DNA from: Asterias rubens
Taxonomy: Eukaryota; Echinodermata; Asteroidea; Forcipulatida; Asteriidae
Reading direction: 5' to 3'
Assembly: GCF_902459465.1 (NCBI RefSeq)
Contig: NC_047076.1
Coordinates: 9,308,146-9,372,145, forward strand
DNA: 64,000 nt
Part shown: one piece after another, positions 36,301-47,391 of the stretch
Position numbering within the stretch: the stretch's first letter is position 1
Layout: every line of letters begins with the position of its first letter
Made by a program: the position numbers and the translations under genes
Notes under the pieces: model-generated
Database searches by the model: none
Told to the model about the DNA's origin: nothing
Seen by the model: only the letters and a program-made list of their open reading frames with translations

Positions 36301-39300
36301 TGGTTGGGAGCAGGGCTCGATTTCACAAAGCAATAAAATCCATCATAAGACAAATTTTCAGTATCACCATAGTGATTTGCACTGTGACATCACACTTTAC
36401 TAAGCAACTACGACTGATTTGCAGTAACGATCAATTTTAGCTCTTTGTGAAATCGGCCCCAGAGCATCGTTATATATAGGCCTTTAGGTTATACACTGAT
36501 TAAAGTATTGACAAAAATAAACCTTTGGTTTCTGGAACCGTTCGATTGCCTTAAAGGGAAGGTACACGTTTGGTAGTTACTCGAAACAAAAATTAACTTA
36601 AAAACTGACTTAAGTTGGTAACGAGCATTGGAGAGCTTTTGATAGTATAAAACATTGTTTGAAACGACTCCCTCTGAAGCAACGTAGTTTTTGAGAAAGA
36701 GGTAATTTCTGATTAAAATATTAAAATACTTCTAGCTAGAAGTCTTTTATTCCTATCTGAAAGCACACAAATTCGTCCAACAAGGGTGTTTTTTCTTTCA
36801 TAGTTTACTCGCAACTTCAATGACCAATTGAGCCCAAATTTTCTCAGGCTTGTTATTTTATGCTTATGATGGGATACACAAAGTGAGAACACTGGTCTTT
36901 GACAATTACCAAACGTGTACAGTGTCTTTAGTCCAGTAGGTCTATACAATTCAACATTTGAACATTTAATTTCAAAAGGTGGTGGTGTTCAGATATCTCC
37001 GAAAATCCCAAGTAGGACGAATATTGTGTATTCCTTTGAATAGGCCTACACAATCTGAGACGCGTTACCGCAGTAACACTTCTCAGATTCAAATACGAGA
37101 CTTAAACAATGATATATTGTTACATAACCACATTACTTCAAAGCAAAATGTTTTTTATTATCGAAACCTGCTGATGAGGGCTTCGAACCTAGTATTGACA
37201 TAATAACTTTCAGATAACCAAACGGACTCATGTGCCACGACATGTGTAGCAGTTAAAAAAAAGGGATACATAATTTTATTACAGCTATTTATTGCAACTG
37301 GTTATTTCATTTAGTTGCAGAAGCAGTTTGACTTGCAGTATTTGACCGAGAGTGACTGTGAGATCTTAATTCATCTTTATGTTCGGGGAGGAGCCGAGTA
37401 CGCTGCCTCTATGCTGGACGGCGTCTTCGCTTTCTGTTTACTGGACACGGCTGCCAGGAAGGTGAACATTGTCCCCAAATGCACTCCTCAAGCTAAACAT
37501 TGTGCTTGATAGGTTAAAGACAGTGGCCACTACTGGTAATTACTCAAAATAATTATTAGCAAAAAACCTTTCTTGGTGACAATTAATGGGGAAAGGTTGA
37601 TGGTATAAATGAACCATTGTGAGAAACGGCTCCCTCTGAAGTGCCATAGTTTTCGAGAAAGAAGTAATTTGATTTCGAGACCTCAGATTTAGAACTTGAG
37701 GTCTCAAAATCAACCATCGAAACGCACACAACTTCGTGTGACAATGGTTTTTTTCTCTTTCATTATTATCTCGCAAGTTCGATGATCGATTAAGCTCAAA
37801 TTTTCACAGGTTTGTTATTTTATGCTAATGTTGAGATACACCAACTGTGAAGGCTAGTCTTTGACAATTACCAAGTGTCCACTGCCTTTAAACAAAGGTT
37901 CGGATATAATAATAACAATAAGTAAGCCCCGTAAAAAAAAACATTAAAAAAACAAGTCTTAGTTTCAATGTAATTACAAAATGAGAAAAACCGAACTTCC
38001 CCAACATGTGATGTTCCTTTAAATAAACTGTACTGGGCCTCATATAACGGGACCAATTTATCAATACTTGTGTTGTAGATTTACCTTGGTCGAGACACTT
38101 ACGGAGTTCGGCCAATGTTTAGACTCTTGAAGGATGATGGGTTTCTGGCAATCTGCTCTGAAGCTAAAGGTTGGTTGACGTCACTCACAATACACTTTGA
38201 ATTCTGGGCAATTTCCATCGGCCATTAAAAAAAAAAAAAAAAAATCATTTTAACTATCAGTTCAATCATTTTCTTTGTAAAAAGAAATACTATTTGAATC
38301 AGCATTCAATAGTCAAAATGAACAATTCAATTTCATCAGTTTAGCATCCACTGGTCAAAATAAGACCATTCAATTTCATTAGGCAGAAAGACTTGTTCAA
38401 TTTCGTAACAGCCAGAGCATAGAGCTAATACAGCTAGTCAACCTTTCAATTTCGTCAAGTGCAAATAGGTAGTCAAAATTAAATTTAGAATTTGTAAAAG
38501 TGTAGTATTCCATGACTATAAAATAAAATAGAAAGACTGAAATGGTTCTGATTGAGAACAACGAATTCGTGTGTGAACGAAAACGAAAATTAATGCATGA
38601 ATAGCTTTAACAAAATCGTTTAAGTGGATTTCTACTGGCGGGCCTTTGCAAGAATTGTGCTGAAATTTGCAAGGAAAACCAACGTTGTGCCCATTGGTTG
38701 ATTTTTGTTTCTGTTGTTCTTGTCAGGCTTGCTTGGACTTGATCATGGTCATGAGGACACCGACAGTGCTCCCGACTTCGAAATTATTCCATTTCCTCCT
38801 GGAAATATAGAAAGCTACGATCTTGCCCCATCAGGGAAAGTCACACTTTGTGAGCGAGTTGAATTCCACTCATTGGAGAACAAGCCTAAGTGGTCAGACA
38901 AACCATCGACTGTGCAACCAAGTGGTAAATTAATTTCAAACAAATGCTAATTTTTGTTTCGAACAATAAATTTATTTGGTAAATTCATTCCTATCATTTG
39001 TTTCCTACCGGAAACAGGTGAAGATGTTTATGCAAATATCCGCGTCCTCGTGACCGATGCAGTCCGTAAACGCCTGATGAGTCATCGCCCCATTGGATGT
39101 CTCTTGTCAGGTAAGTCTTTAGTCTCCTTCTTCGGCCATCTTTTCAACAACTTTTCCCTTCCAATGTGCCATATGGCAAAACATAATGTTTATTAATTTA
39201 CTTGTACCCTTGCACCGATGTGTGTTAGCACTATATACTCAGTACTTTCCCGAGTCCTGTGAACAAAATCACAGCCATTTTACTCGGGTAGGATTTGACC

Positions 39301-42300
39301 CATAATCTTTTTTCTGCATTTATAGGTAAGTGTCTTACAAACCAGTGTAGACCACCGAGATTGCCCGGCAGCTTAATCTATCGTCATGCCTATATAGTTT
39401 TAATTCAATTTCAAGTTAACGCTTCCCCATCCGTGTTCTCCTCCAACTAGCCATTTGATACTCAAACAGACGGTCATTGTAGTCCAGGCGCTGAACAAAA
39501 ATTGATCTTTTCTCTCTAGATAATATATGTCATTTTGAAGTTCTATTAATACTTAGATCTACCCTTTTATATAATAGACCCTTCCCATGAAAATGGTTGG
39601 CAAACTGAGGGAACATCGCGCTGTTTGGTACACGGCTAATGGGTGCGTGACGCAGACGCGATTGCGCGTCTGCTTAGTGCACAACTCTATAGACTTTTTC
39701 GCAAATACTGGGGCGCGCACGTAAAGCTTGGATAGCTCGTAAAGCTTAGGTGCATTGTGGTCTAGCTGGTATCCAAATTTGATCCATATCTATCCCACAA
39801 TGCACCTCATTCAACAGTCTGCGCTTGCGCATTGGTATTTGCGATAAGGTCTATGGTGTTTGCCAACCAACAGGGTCTGTACGCATGCGTGAATGTGATT
39901 AGCATATTTCATGGGAAGGGTCCATTATATGGGGAGAGCGTAATGCAAAAACGTTCAAAAGGTTATACTATTAAGTTGTGTTGAGTAATTTGTTCTTGCA
40001 TTAATTAATGTGTCAAACACGAAGACGTAAAACAAATGCCTCTTTATATTTGGCTTTTGAACCACTCTACTTTGCTGCATACAGGGACAGCAATGAATTT
40101 AGTGCTTATCGCACATTAAGTTTGTTTTTTGGTTAAACCTCTATTCCTGATGAAATATTATTTTGTGTTAAACTGCATGTTATTTCAGGTGGTGTAGACT
40201 CTAGTCTGGTAGCAGCTCTTGTAGTTAAGTTAGCCAAGGAATCTGGTATCCAGTACCCAATACAAACCTACTCTATTGGGCTGGAGGGAAGCACCGACAT
40301 CCTGGCAGCGAGAAAGGTATAGCCTTGAAATCAAGTCGGTAACTGTTAAAGTGCGGTGTCACGCGCCAACTACGACCGTTACATGAATGTATAATCACAC
40401 TGTGACTGTTGCATGAACGTCAGCATGTGTGTTTGTAATGACTTGTCACCAAGTCTAGAAAGGTACAAGCATTCGATACACATTTAGAGATTCGAGCAAA
40501 ATACTGTTCTGTTCTTACAATGGACATAAAGCATTTTTCCACGAACGCAAATGATGAGAACTAAAGCTTACATAATATTATATCCAACTGTTTTTTTATG
40601 GAATGGTTTAAATACCAAGTATACCCGTTTGATAGTTTTAATCCCGAAGAATGGTGGCGTTTTTAGATAAGATCCGGATTGAGTAATATGTCCACTCGGG
40701 AAAACAATCATTATTAAGAATACATGTACACAATCTGATAATTTAAGATTTTTATTTAAGGTCATATAAACGGACTTATTTTTACATGACCAATACTTCA
40801 AAGTGTAATTATTCTAAAAAAATGTTTTTACTATCGAAAGCTGCTGTAGGCCTACTTCGAACCAAGTAAATTTGTATGCCATACTATTGGTAATATTACT
40901 CAAAATTATTATAAGCATAAAACCTTAATTGGTAACGAGTAATGGCGAGAGGTTGATGGTATTAAACATTGTGGGAAACGGCTCCCTCTGAAGTGACGTA
41001 GTTTTTGAGAAAGAAGTAACTTTAGATTTAGATTTTGAGGTCTTGAAATCAAGCATCTGACAGTACACAACTTCGTGTGACAATGGTGTTTTTTCTTTCA
41101 TAGTTATCTCGCAACTCCGATGACCTAGTGAGAAGACTGGTCTTTGATAACTACCAATAGTGTCCAGTGTCTTTAAAGAGTGATTACTAAACGAAACGCT
41201 TACCCTTATGTTATGAGCTAAATAATTTGAATATGTTGGCATGGTATCGTTAAACGGGGTGTGATCGGCCAACGAGAGTGACGAGTATAGTTTGAAGATG
41301 TTGGAAACTATTCTGGTTGTTGGTAGTGTACACGCATTACCATAGTATTATTATTATTTTCTTGAAGTACTCCTCTTTGGGTTAAACTGGGTTTTTTGGT
41401 GTCTTCCTTTATGTTTTTGTTCTCATTTGTTTCGTTTTGTATTTTTCATTGGTCATTTTAAAACATGAATTTCTGGCTTCTGTAAAAGCCTCTTTATTGG
41501 TTTGCTCCGAATCCAATACGTTATGTTATTTTTTTCTTAACAAGTTCTTGACTGTCTTTGACTTAAATGTACAAATTTGTTTATTATTCTCCCTTTATGG
41601 AAATAAATGTTGATTGAATTGAACTGAATTGAATTGATAGGTAGCAGCGCACATTGGAAGTGAACATCATGAGGTGTCATTCACTCCAGATGAAGGAACT
41701 GCCGTCTTAGAAGACGTTATTTATTCCTTGGAAACTTGGGACACTTCAAATATCAGGTGCTCAATAGGTATGTTTTCCCCTTTATCTTGTTTACTTGCAC
41801 CTAACATGCCATCAAAGCTCCCAAGGTAATCTTCCCTATTATTCTCATCACAAACCTTAGAAAAACCGAAGAGCTACTGTGAAAGACGCGCATGTTGAGG
41901 CACTAGCTGTGGAACGCTCCCTACTTTCATTGCGCTCTACACTGAACTGCAATGCTAAAAGAGCCCTTGACTGGCACAGAAACTCCTCTTTAGAGTGTCA
42001 CATGTTTCAAATTCGAAATAAAATGCCACTTTGGGGTAGAGACTTTTTGTATTGTTATGAGGACTGACTCTATCTGTTTGAAAATGAGTACTTCACTAAA
42101 ACTCCATTTGAAACCCTACGATTGTAATGACTAATCAAACAAACCAGCGTCGCCAAAAGAATTGTGGGACGCTAGGTGGCAGCAGAATTACCAGGTAAAT
42201 TCATTGCTCTTGGTAATGTTCAGACGTTGAAAATTTTCCTGGTAAGTCTGCTGCCACCTAGCGTTTCAAAGTGTCAAATTAAGACTACTTTTCCATTGCA

Positions 42301-44843
42301 GCCATGTACCTAGTCTCTCGCTACATTCAAAAAGAAACAGACAGGGTAGTGATATTTTCAGGAGAGGGGTCTGATGAGCTTGCCCAGGGGTATATCTACT
42401 TCCACAAACAACCCTCTCCCGAAGTGGGGGATGCTGAAAGTCGACGCCTCTTGAAGGATCTATACCTCTATGACGTATTGAGATCGGACCGTACCACTGC
42501 AGCACATGGGTGAGTGTACCGTGTCAACTGTTGGTGGAGGGGAAGGTCTTTATAGCAAAAGGGGAACGCATTTTGTGGAAATAGTGATTAAGGAAACCAA
42601 GCAACCATGCTATTTCAGGCGGTGGCCTAATCGCCACTAATTGGTACCAGGGGATGATTCACAAAGAGCTTAGATTGATCTTAACTTTATTAATGTTGAA
42701 ACAATACAAATCACTCTGGTAATACTGACAATTAATTGTTTTGCGATGAACTGGTATTATAGGGCTCTAGTTAATCGCGTCTAGTCATGATGTACAAGAT
42801 CCTCAACCAGCAGATAGCTATTCCTCTCCCAGACTACATCAAACATAAAGCCAGAGCAACCAGAAGTCAACATCGCCTGAAATTTACAAGACTAAGAACA
42901 TCATCAGACTCATACAAATACAGCTTCTTTCCTCGCACCATGAAGACTGGGATGAGCTTCCTCAACACATCATCGAGCTGCCCACCTTGGAGCAGTTCAA
43001 GGAGGCAATCAGATGCGAGTAGGCATCAAGTCCTGTTTTTACTTGCACACTTCTTTATTTTTGTACATATTTCAGCACCCACTTACATACAAACCGTCCA
43101 CCGTCCACCGTCGGCAGCCGCACCCCTTGTCCAGATGCTGTATAGGCTTTGACAAGTAGCTGAATACATGTAGATGTAGGGCTCGATTTCACAAAGCACA
43201 AAACTTCAAGTATTTTCATAGTAATTTAAATCGGGACATTACACGTTACATGGCAACTATGATTGGTATGCAGGGAAAATCAATTTTAGGCCGATGTGAA
43301 ATTAGCCCCAGGAATACTGCGAAAGATAAGTTTACTACGGCTAAAGGTTTTAGATAGAGGCAAACTGGTTTGCAAAAGCTAGGGTGTCAAAATGTTGTAT
43401 TTTTCCCTTGCATGTACCTCGACTCCTTGGCAAAAGCTAGAACATTGAAATGTTTTACTGTCAAGCTTGGAGTCTCTCTTGACTCAAATTGGTAAAAGCT
43501 AGTTTTGTCTAAAACAACAACATGTTTGTGCTCTATCGAAATGTTTTCTGGTGTAGTTTGGAGGTGCGTGTACCTCTACTTGACCATCACTTGACCTCGT
43601 ACTATCTGTCACTGCCTGCAAGTATGAGATGTCCTCAACAGGGAATTGAGAAGTATCTACTCCGGAAGGCGTTTGATGGGACAGGACTTTTGCCACCAGA
43701 GATCCTTTGGAGGCCGAAAGTAGCGTTCAGCGATGGTCTGTCGTCGGCTGAGAAACCATGGTATGAGAGTCTGCAAGAGTTTGCCTGTCAAGAGGTAAAT
43801 ACCAAAGTTCCCTTTTATTTCATTTCATTTCATTTTATTGCATTTAATCTGGTTGTGAAGCCAATGACTCTCATAGAAGTGAATTTAAATTACTGTACTA
43901 GCTACGAACCAAATAGAGAGAAGCCATTTTAGAGGTGGAAGGAAAACCTCGGAGAGTTACTCAAGGGAAAACCCTCCCACGGAAGGCTTCGAACTGGGGT
44001 CCGTATTAGATGGATGGTCAGGAAAGATACCACCACCACGCCAACCCAACCACAAATTGTTCATTGTTTAGGATTGTGTAGTTTTTACAACATCTGAGAC
44101 AATTTTCTTCTCCATTTGGGCGATAGTGGTGACAGGTGACACTTTCACATGGTACACTTAAAATCTCTCGGGTTATAATATTGACTAGGATTCCAGCTCT
44201 GGGGTGGGGAGTGGGGGGGGGGGGACATGACCCATATCCTGGTCGGGCTAACTCAGAAAATGGTCACTTAACATGGGGTACGGACTTCCGCATCACTTTA
44301 ATTATTTTTCACACAGATTCCGGTTGTCAGCTACAGTGATTGAGTTCACCTATAATGCATCCTTGGTATCATTACAAATATTGTTATTACTACCACAAAA
44401 TATACGTAGTAATAATAATGTTTAACTTATTCTTTATTTATTCGCGTTTTTGTTTAGTTTGTTGTATTTGTTTTAGACAAATCAATTTTATATAAAAAAT
44501 TGAGATTGGTTGTATGGTTGTGCTCTTCGAAACTCAAAGATCCAAAACAAAATGACATACGTTTCCCTTCCCATTTCTAATTGGTGCGTACGTTTAGGTG
44601 AGTGACGCCATGCTAGAGGGCGCCCCCAAACGGTTTCCCTTCAAACCTCCACGTACAAAAGAATGCTACCACTACCGCCAGATATTCGAGAAGCACTTTA
44701 AGGGGCATGCCAAGTGGACTCCGCACAGGTGGCTGCAGAAGTGGTGTGATTCGGACAATTCATACTCGAGAGAGATCAGGAACTACAAGACATTTGAAGC
44801 AAATCAAAGCATAAGCGACAATGAATTAGGGAAAATAAAATAA
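33320..44843 (+). CDS. ASNS: Asparagine synthetase, glutamine-hydrolysing (complete, ten coding exons)
   Basis: Makes asparagine from aspartate, ATP and glutamine-derived ammonia in the cytosol. Coding exons: 33,366-33,614, 37,315-37,461, 38,079-38,169, 38,727-38,924, 39,018-39,110, 40,189-40,316, 41,641-41,767, 42,302-42,509, 43,557-43,794 and 44,598-44,843. All have GT donors and AG acceptors and compatible phases, giving 574 codons (about 560 is usual). The first exon begins at an acceptor (TTTAAACAG) at 33,320 with 5' untranslated sequence, so an upstream exon exists; I could not place it. Residues 1-~200 are the class II glutaminase: Met-Cys with Cys2 as nucleophile, RGPDS at 27-31 and NGEIYN at 75-80. 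The synthetase domain has the ATP pyrophosphatase loop SGGVDSS (259-265), FSGEGSDE (363-370) and [17 protein letters not shown] (408-424). No break or frameshift was found. The start is the only possible one, because Cys must follow Met. Confidence 0.96.
33699..34085 (+). mobile_element. piggyBac-like MITE in ASNS intron 1
   Basis: Flanked by TTAA at 33,695-33,698 and 34,086-34,089. The ends are AGGCAGTGGACACTGTTGG and CCAATAGAGTCCAGTGTCT, with TGAGAAACGGCTCCCTCTG inside. It is non-coding and is one of at least eight related copies in the window. It begins only 84 bp after exon 1. Confidence 0.85.
34658..36134. mobile_element. Non-autonomous transposon with long repetitive inverted ends
   Basis: About 1.48 kb in ASNS intron 1. 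The ends start ATGGTGGCCCTGAAGGGACA and finish in its complement. Complementarity extends about 245-295 bp, through TGAATTATTTTTGCGACGTCG-type subrepeats and up to AGTAGCTTGAGTGTGTAATT. The flanks GGATTTGT (34,650-34,657) and GAATTTGC (36,135-36,142) agree at 6 of 8 positions and may be a decayed hAT-type 8-bp target duplication. The middle (about 34,955-35,890) has no transposase. Confidence 0.85.
36313..36460. mobile_element. Short MITE with GGGCTCGATTTCACAAAG ends
   Basis: The left end GGGCTCGATTTCACAAAGC is mirrored by GCTCTTTGTGAAATCGGCCCC. A second copy lies at 43,179-43,309. Non-coding, in ASNS intron 1. Confidence 0.8.
36555..36930 (+). mobile_element. piggyBac-like MITE, AAGGTACACGTTTGG subfamily
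   Basis: After TTAA (36,551-36,554) it starts AGGGAAGGTACACGTTTGGTA and ends ATTACCAAACGTGTACAGTG. It shares the internal CTCGCAACTT and TGGGATACAC regions with the CAGTGGACAC subfamily but has distinct ends. A second copy of this subfamily is at 53,577-53,944. Confidence 0.8.
37518..37887 (+). mobile_element. piggyBac-like MITE in ASNS intron 2
   Basis: Bounded by TTAA at 37,514-37,517 and 37,888-37,891, with ends AGACAGTGGCCACTACTGG and CCAAGTGTCCACTGCCT. Non-coding, 370 bp, 56 bp after exon 2. Confidence 0.85.
39569..39930. mobile_element. MITE with TATAATRGACCCTTCCCATG ends
   Basis: The left TATAATAGACCCTTCCCATG and right CATGGGAAGGGTCCATTATA are inverted repeats with one difference. 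It lies in ASNS intron 5. The GC-rich interior has no open frame. The TA at the ends may be the target duplication. Confidence 0.85.
40882..41172 (+). mobile_element. piggyBac-like MITE, internally shortened, ASNS intron 6
   Basis: Contains ACTATTGGTAATATTACTC, GGAAACGGCTCCCTCTGAAG and the end CCAATAGTGTCCAGTGTCT before TTAA at 41,173-41,176. Its right interior is shorter than in the other copies and its left terminus is decayed. Confidence 0.75.
41370..41638 (+). mobile_element. Non-LTR retrotransposon 3' tail next to the ASNS exon 7 acceptor
   Basis: A T-rich untranslated-type stretch ends GGAAATAAATGTTGATTGAA followed by degenerate GAATT repeats, a form typical of some LINE 3' ends (polyadenylation signal plus short tandem tail). 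The last repeat merges with the ATAG acceptor at 41,637-41,640. How far the element extends left is uncertain. Confidence 0.55.
42169..42264. mobile_element. 96-bp MITE with CTCF-like termini, ASNS intron 7
   Basis: The left end ACGCTAGGTGGCAGCAGA continues AATTACCAGG, and the right end is its complement with one difference over 27 bp. It ends 37 bp before exon 8. The terminal GCTAGGTGGCAG resembles a CTCF core. Confidence 0.8.
42787..43175 (+). pseudogene. Non-LTR retrotransposon ORF2 3' fragment, frameshifted
   Basis: The frame from 42,787 reads like the C-terminal end of a jockey/CR1-class reverse-transcriptase polyprotein: [18 protein letters not shown], then [20 protein letters not shown]. 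After PRT the family pattern continues in another frame ([20 protein letters not shown]), ending KEAIRCE and a stop at about 43,020, so a frameshift lies near 42,940. A short tail follows to about 43,175. It is a dead fragment in ASNS intron 8, and its class is inferred from the SFFPRT/W..LP pattern. Confidence 0.7.
43179..43309. mobile_element. Short MITE, second copy of the 36,313 family
   Basis: Starts GGGCTCGATTTCACAAAGCA and ends GTGAAATTAGCCCC. The interior (AATCAATTTTAG) resembles the 36,313 copy. Non-coding, ASNS intron 8. Confidence 0.75.
43905..44065 (-). mobile_element. tRNA-derived SINE fragment, ASNS intron 9
   Basis: On the minus strand it reads GGTTGGGTTGGCGTGGTGG (A-box-like), then CCCCAGTTCGAAGCC (B box), then GGGTTTTCCCTTGAG and GTTTTCCTTCCACCTC. 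The order and the TTTTCCT-type body match the other SINEs here. Confidence 0.6.
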
Positions 44844-45074
44844 TACAAATTAACTTCTCATTAGTAGTTTTTCGGTTTTACTTCTTTTTAGGAGAGGCGC
44901 GCTCTGATTGGCTATTAGTTTTTGGCCCACTGAATATTCATATATAATTCACAGCCAGGCTAGTTCGGGATATTATTTGAGAAAAGTAATGGATTCTTCT
45001 AGTTCTCAACCAACAGTTACGTAAACCAACCATAGACATATTCGGAGACCTTTTGTTCTTTTTTTTTCTTCTTC

Positions 45075-45249
45075 TTTTTTTGAGGGGGGGGGGGGTAGGT
45101 TGTTCAAACATGCTCTCAAAACCCACCTTTTTCCCTCTTCGTAGCTGGTCGTCTTTATCTTTGTTCTGTCTTCCTCCATTTCTTCTCAGCGCCTTGTAAC
45201 CTGTGGCAATTTGGCGCTTTATAAATACTATCATTGTTATTATTATTGT
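45075..45249 (+). mobile_element. LINE 3' tail (CR1/L2-like)
   Basis: Ends CAATTTGGCGCTTTATAAAT followed by ATTGTTATTATTATTG. The GCGC..TATAAAT plus ATT-repeat form is common at 3' ends of CR1/L2-type retrotransposons. No reverse-transcriptase frame remains. A second tail of this kind is at 57,121-57,230. Confidence 0.5.
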
Positions 45250-45280
45250 TTACCAAAACGAACTGCACCAGTACAATGTA

Positions 45281-45620
45281 AAGCCGTTGGCACGGTTGGC
45301 TTGCACGTAAAGCGCTCGCCTCTCACCAAGGTGACCCCGGTTCGATTCCCGGTCGGGGCCATATGTGAGTTGAGTTGTGCGTTGGTTCTCTGCTGTGCCA
45401 CGAGGGTTTTCCAGACTAGCCGGTTTTCCTCCCTCAGGAAAAAAATCAAACACTTTCGATCTCTGCTGTGCTCCGTGGTCATAATGGGTTGATGTGGCTG
45501 GCAGCTGAATGCGCCCTTGCATGCCTGCTTCTCGAACACGTTGTAGCCGCGTCCTTCGCAATTCAGCTCTTAGCTGCGAGTAAGGATGATTAGCCCCCCC
45601 CCAAAAAAAAAAAAAAAAAA
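45281..45620 (+). mobile_element. tRNA-derived SINE with A-rich tail
   Basis: The tRNA-like head has a B box (GGTTCGATTCC) at about 45,340 with flanking CCCC/GGGG pairing, and the body has CGGTTTTCCTCCCTCAGG. A C-run and an A-run (45,592-45,619) follow. The head lacks a complete cloverleaf. It lies downstream of the ASNS stop. Confidence 0.75.
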
Positions 45621-46080
45621 TTATTATAACCCCCCCCCCCCTCCCCCCCCCCCCCCCCCATGTGCACACAGTGCAAAGTATTTAACCCGCTTGGCAATTT
45701 CGCCGTATAAATCACGAATGAGTCACCTGTGTGGAAAACATTGAGGAAAACATGTGAACATTAAAGTCTATTTCCTTGTAATGGAAAGAAATGAATATAT
45801 TTAACTTTTTGTGTACGTATTGTAATCAATTTTGTTGTCTATGAATTAGTGTATCCGTTATAATTGTTATTTTTAACATTTTATTTTTTATTTTTTTTTT
45901 TTTTTTTTGGAGGGCAAGATGGTGAAGTAGGCCTATACGGGGGGGGGGGGCTTTTTGGCATTGCATGTTCTTAAGGTTTCCGCATTTCAGATTGACCTAT
46001 TTATAGACGGCTTTAGCAGTTTGTGAATTCAAATCCGTCAAAGTAATTTTCCAATTATCCCCCCCCCCCCCCCCCACACA
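45590..46080. repeat. Poly-C, poly-A, poly-T and poly-G runs
   Basis: Homopolymer runs at about 45,593-45,660, 45,890-45,909, 45,941-45,950 and 46,060-46,075. Base counts here are likely to be unreliable. No gene is recognised around them. Confidence 0.8.
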
Positions 46081-46960
46081 AAAAAATGATGACGAGACCG
46101 TAAACACATTCCGTGGAATTAGCTGTCCATCACAGCAATTCATCGGTTCCTCATTCTAGTTTTTTTCCCCTTTATTTTTCTTTGCAACTTCTATCACTGC
46201 CCGAGACTGAGCCCAATAATTGTTTTTCTGTTTATTTGAGTTTTTCTCATTACCTTGTCTACATAAACAGTTTATTGATGATAACTTTTAGAGTTGTCCT
46301 AGTCCTCCAAGCCGAGAAGCAATGTGTAATATTGTGGACGATTATGCTTTCAGTGTGCACCCCACTAATAACATAGGAGAAAACAGAGCGTGGGCCTTAA
46401 TAACATTTTGTATAGGCCCTGAAAATATTCTATATAAAGACACATTTGAGAGCCCAAGAAAAATGTTTAAATAATACCCAATTGTTACATGGGGGTTGTT
46501 GACTTCAAACTTTGGGTATTTTGGATGTTGTAGGCCCTGAAATAAATGGCCCTAGTTGCCGAGAGCTGTAAGGTAAAATTTTCAAGATTGACGTTTGGAA
46601 AGTTACACCGGTGTATTTGTGTTTTTTTGGGACACCCGATATCAAGATGAGTAGAGGATAACAGTTCAGCAGTCAATGTATAAATTCTAGTATTTTTGCG
46701 TTTGTTTTTTAATATTAAGCATGTTGCTCGGTATGCTTCATAATTGGGGATGTACCCATCATGCTATAGTGATTACTGAGTTGGGCAATCTCACGAATGA
46801 CTTGAGCAAGTCTCTGAAATGGAGCAACACAATCTGTCCAACTGTCCCGAATTTGTTTTTAGTGCGGTTTTTAATATGTCCCCAAACTGCGAGAGAGTGA
46901 GTCTAATTGCAACGATTTCAGCCGTGCAGCGGAGGTAATTGTGGTGACGTGGGTCATCTC
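46081..46960. other. Intergenic stretch between ASNS and the GPCR
   Basis: No exon or complete element recognised. GGGACACCCGATATC near 46,629 is suggestive of a transposon end but has no partner that I found. Confidence 0.4.
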
Positions 46961-46976
46961 TGTTCGGTGAACTCGC

Positions 46977-46982
46977 TATAAA
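46977..46982 (+). promoter_or_regulatory. TATA-like box upstream of the GPCR gene
   Basis: TATAAA in a GC-richer setting about 410 bp upstream of the start codon of the receptor gene. If used, the 5' untranslated region would be about 380 bp without an intron. Position and sequence are the only support. Confidence 0.25.
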
Positions 46983-47391
46983 TCTCGGACTTATCCCGGC
47001 GGTCTGCAGAATAAGTTCCTGTGAAATTGCACACGCACTGCCGATAAGAATAAATCTACCCTGATCTATAGACTTTGATATGTAGGACTATCATTGCGGG
47101 CATAGAGTAAAACTTCCTTGTAGTTTGGGCGGGAAAATGACAAATGAAAAACCGTCTGCCAATAAATGAAGCGGCCTATGGCAGTGGCCACATAAGGTAG
47201 AGGAAAGTACTTGAGCAGTACCAAACGGCTGAACAGAACAGTGGAGGTGGATTCTGCAAAATAAGAGATCTGGTTGAAAAAGAGGTTTGGATCCCGTGGC
47301 TTTTGAGTGGATTACTTTACAAAGCTCGGCAATGTCAATGCGAACTTTTACTATTGTTAGGTGTATTTAGGTTTCTCAAGTTTCAGTCAAG

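Noticed and set aside
38220..38470. Repeated TTCAATTTCRTC words in ASNS intron 3 as a regulatory array
   Set aside because: The words resemble the interior of the dispersed MITE at 31,114-31,481, so a decayed repeat is more likely.
45243..45669. Overlapping 98-139-codon frames on the minus strand
   Set aside because: They run through a SINE and homopolymer runs and contain low-complexity Gly/Phe stretches.
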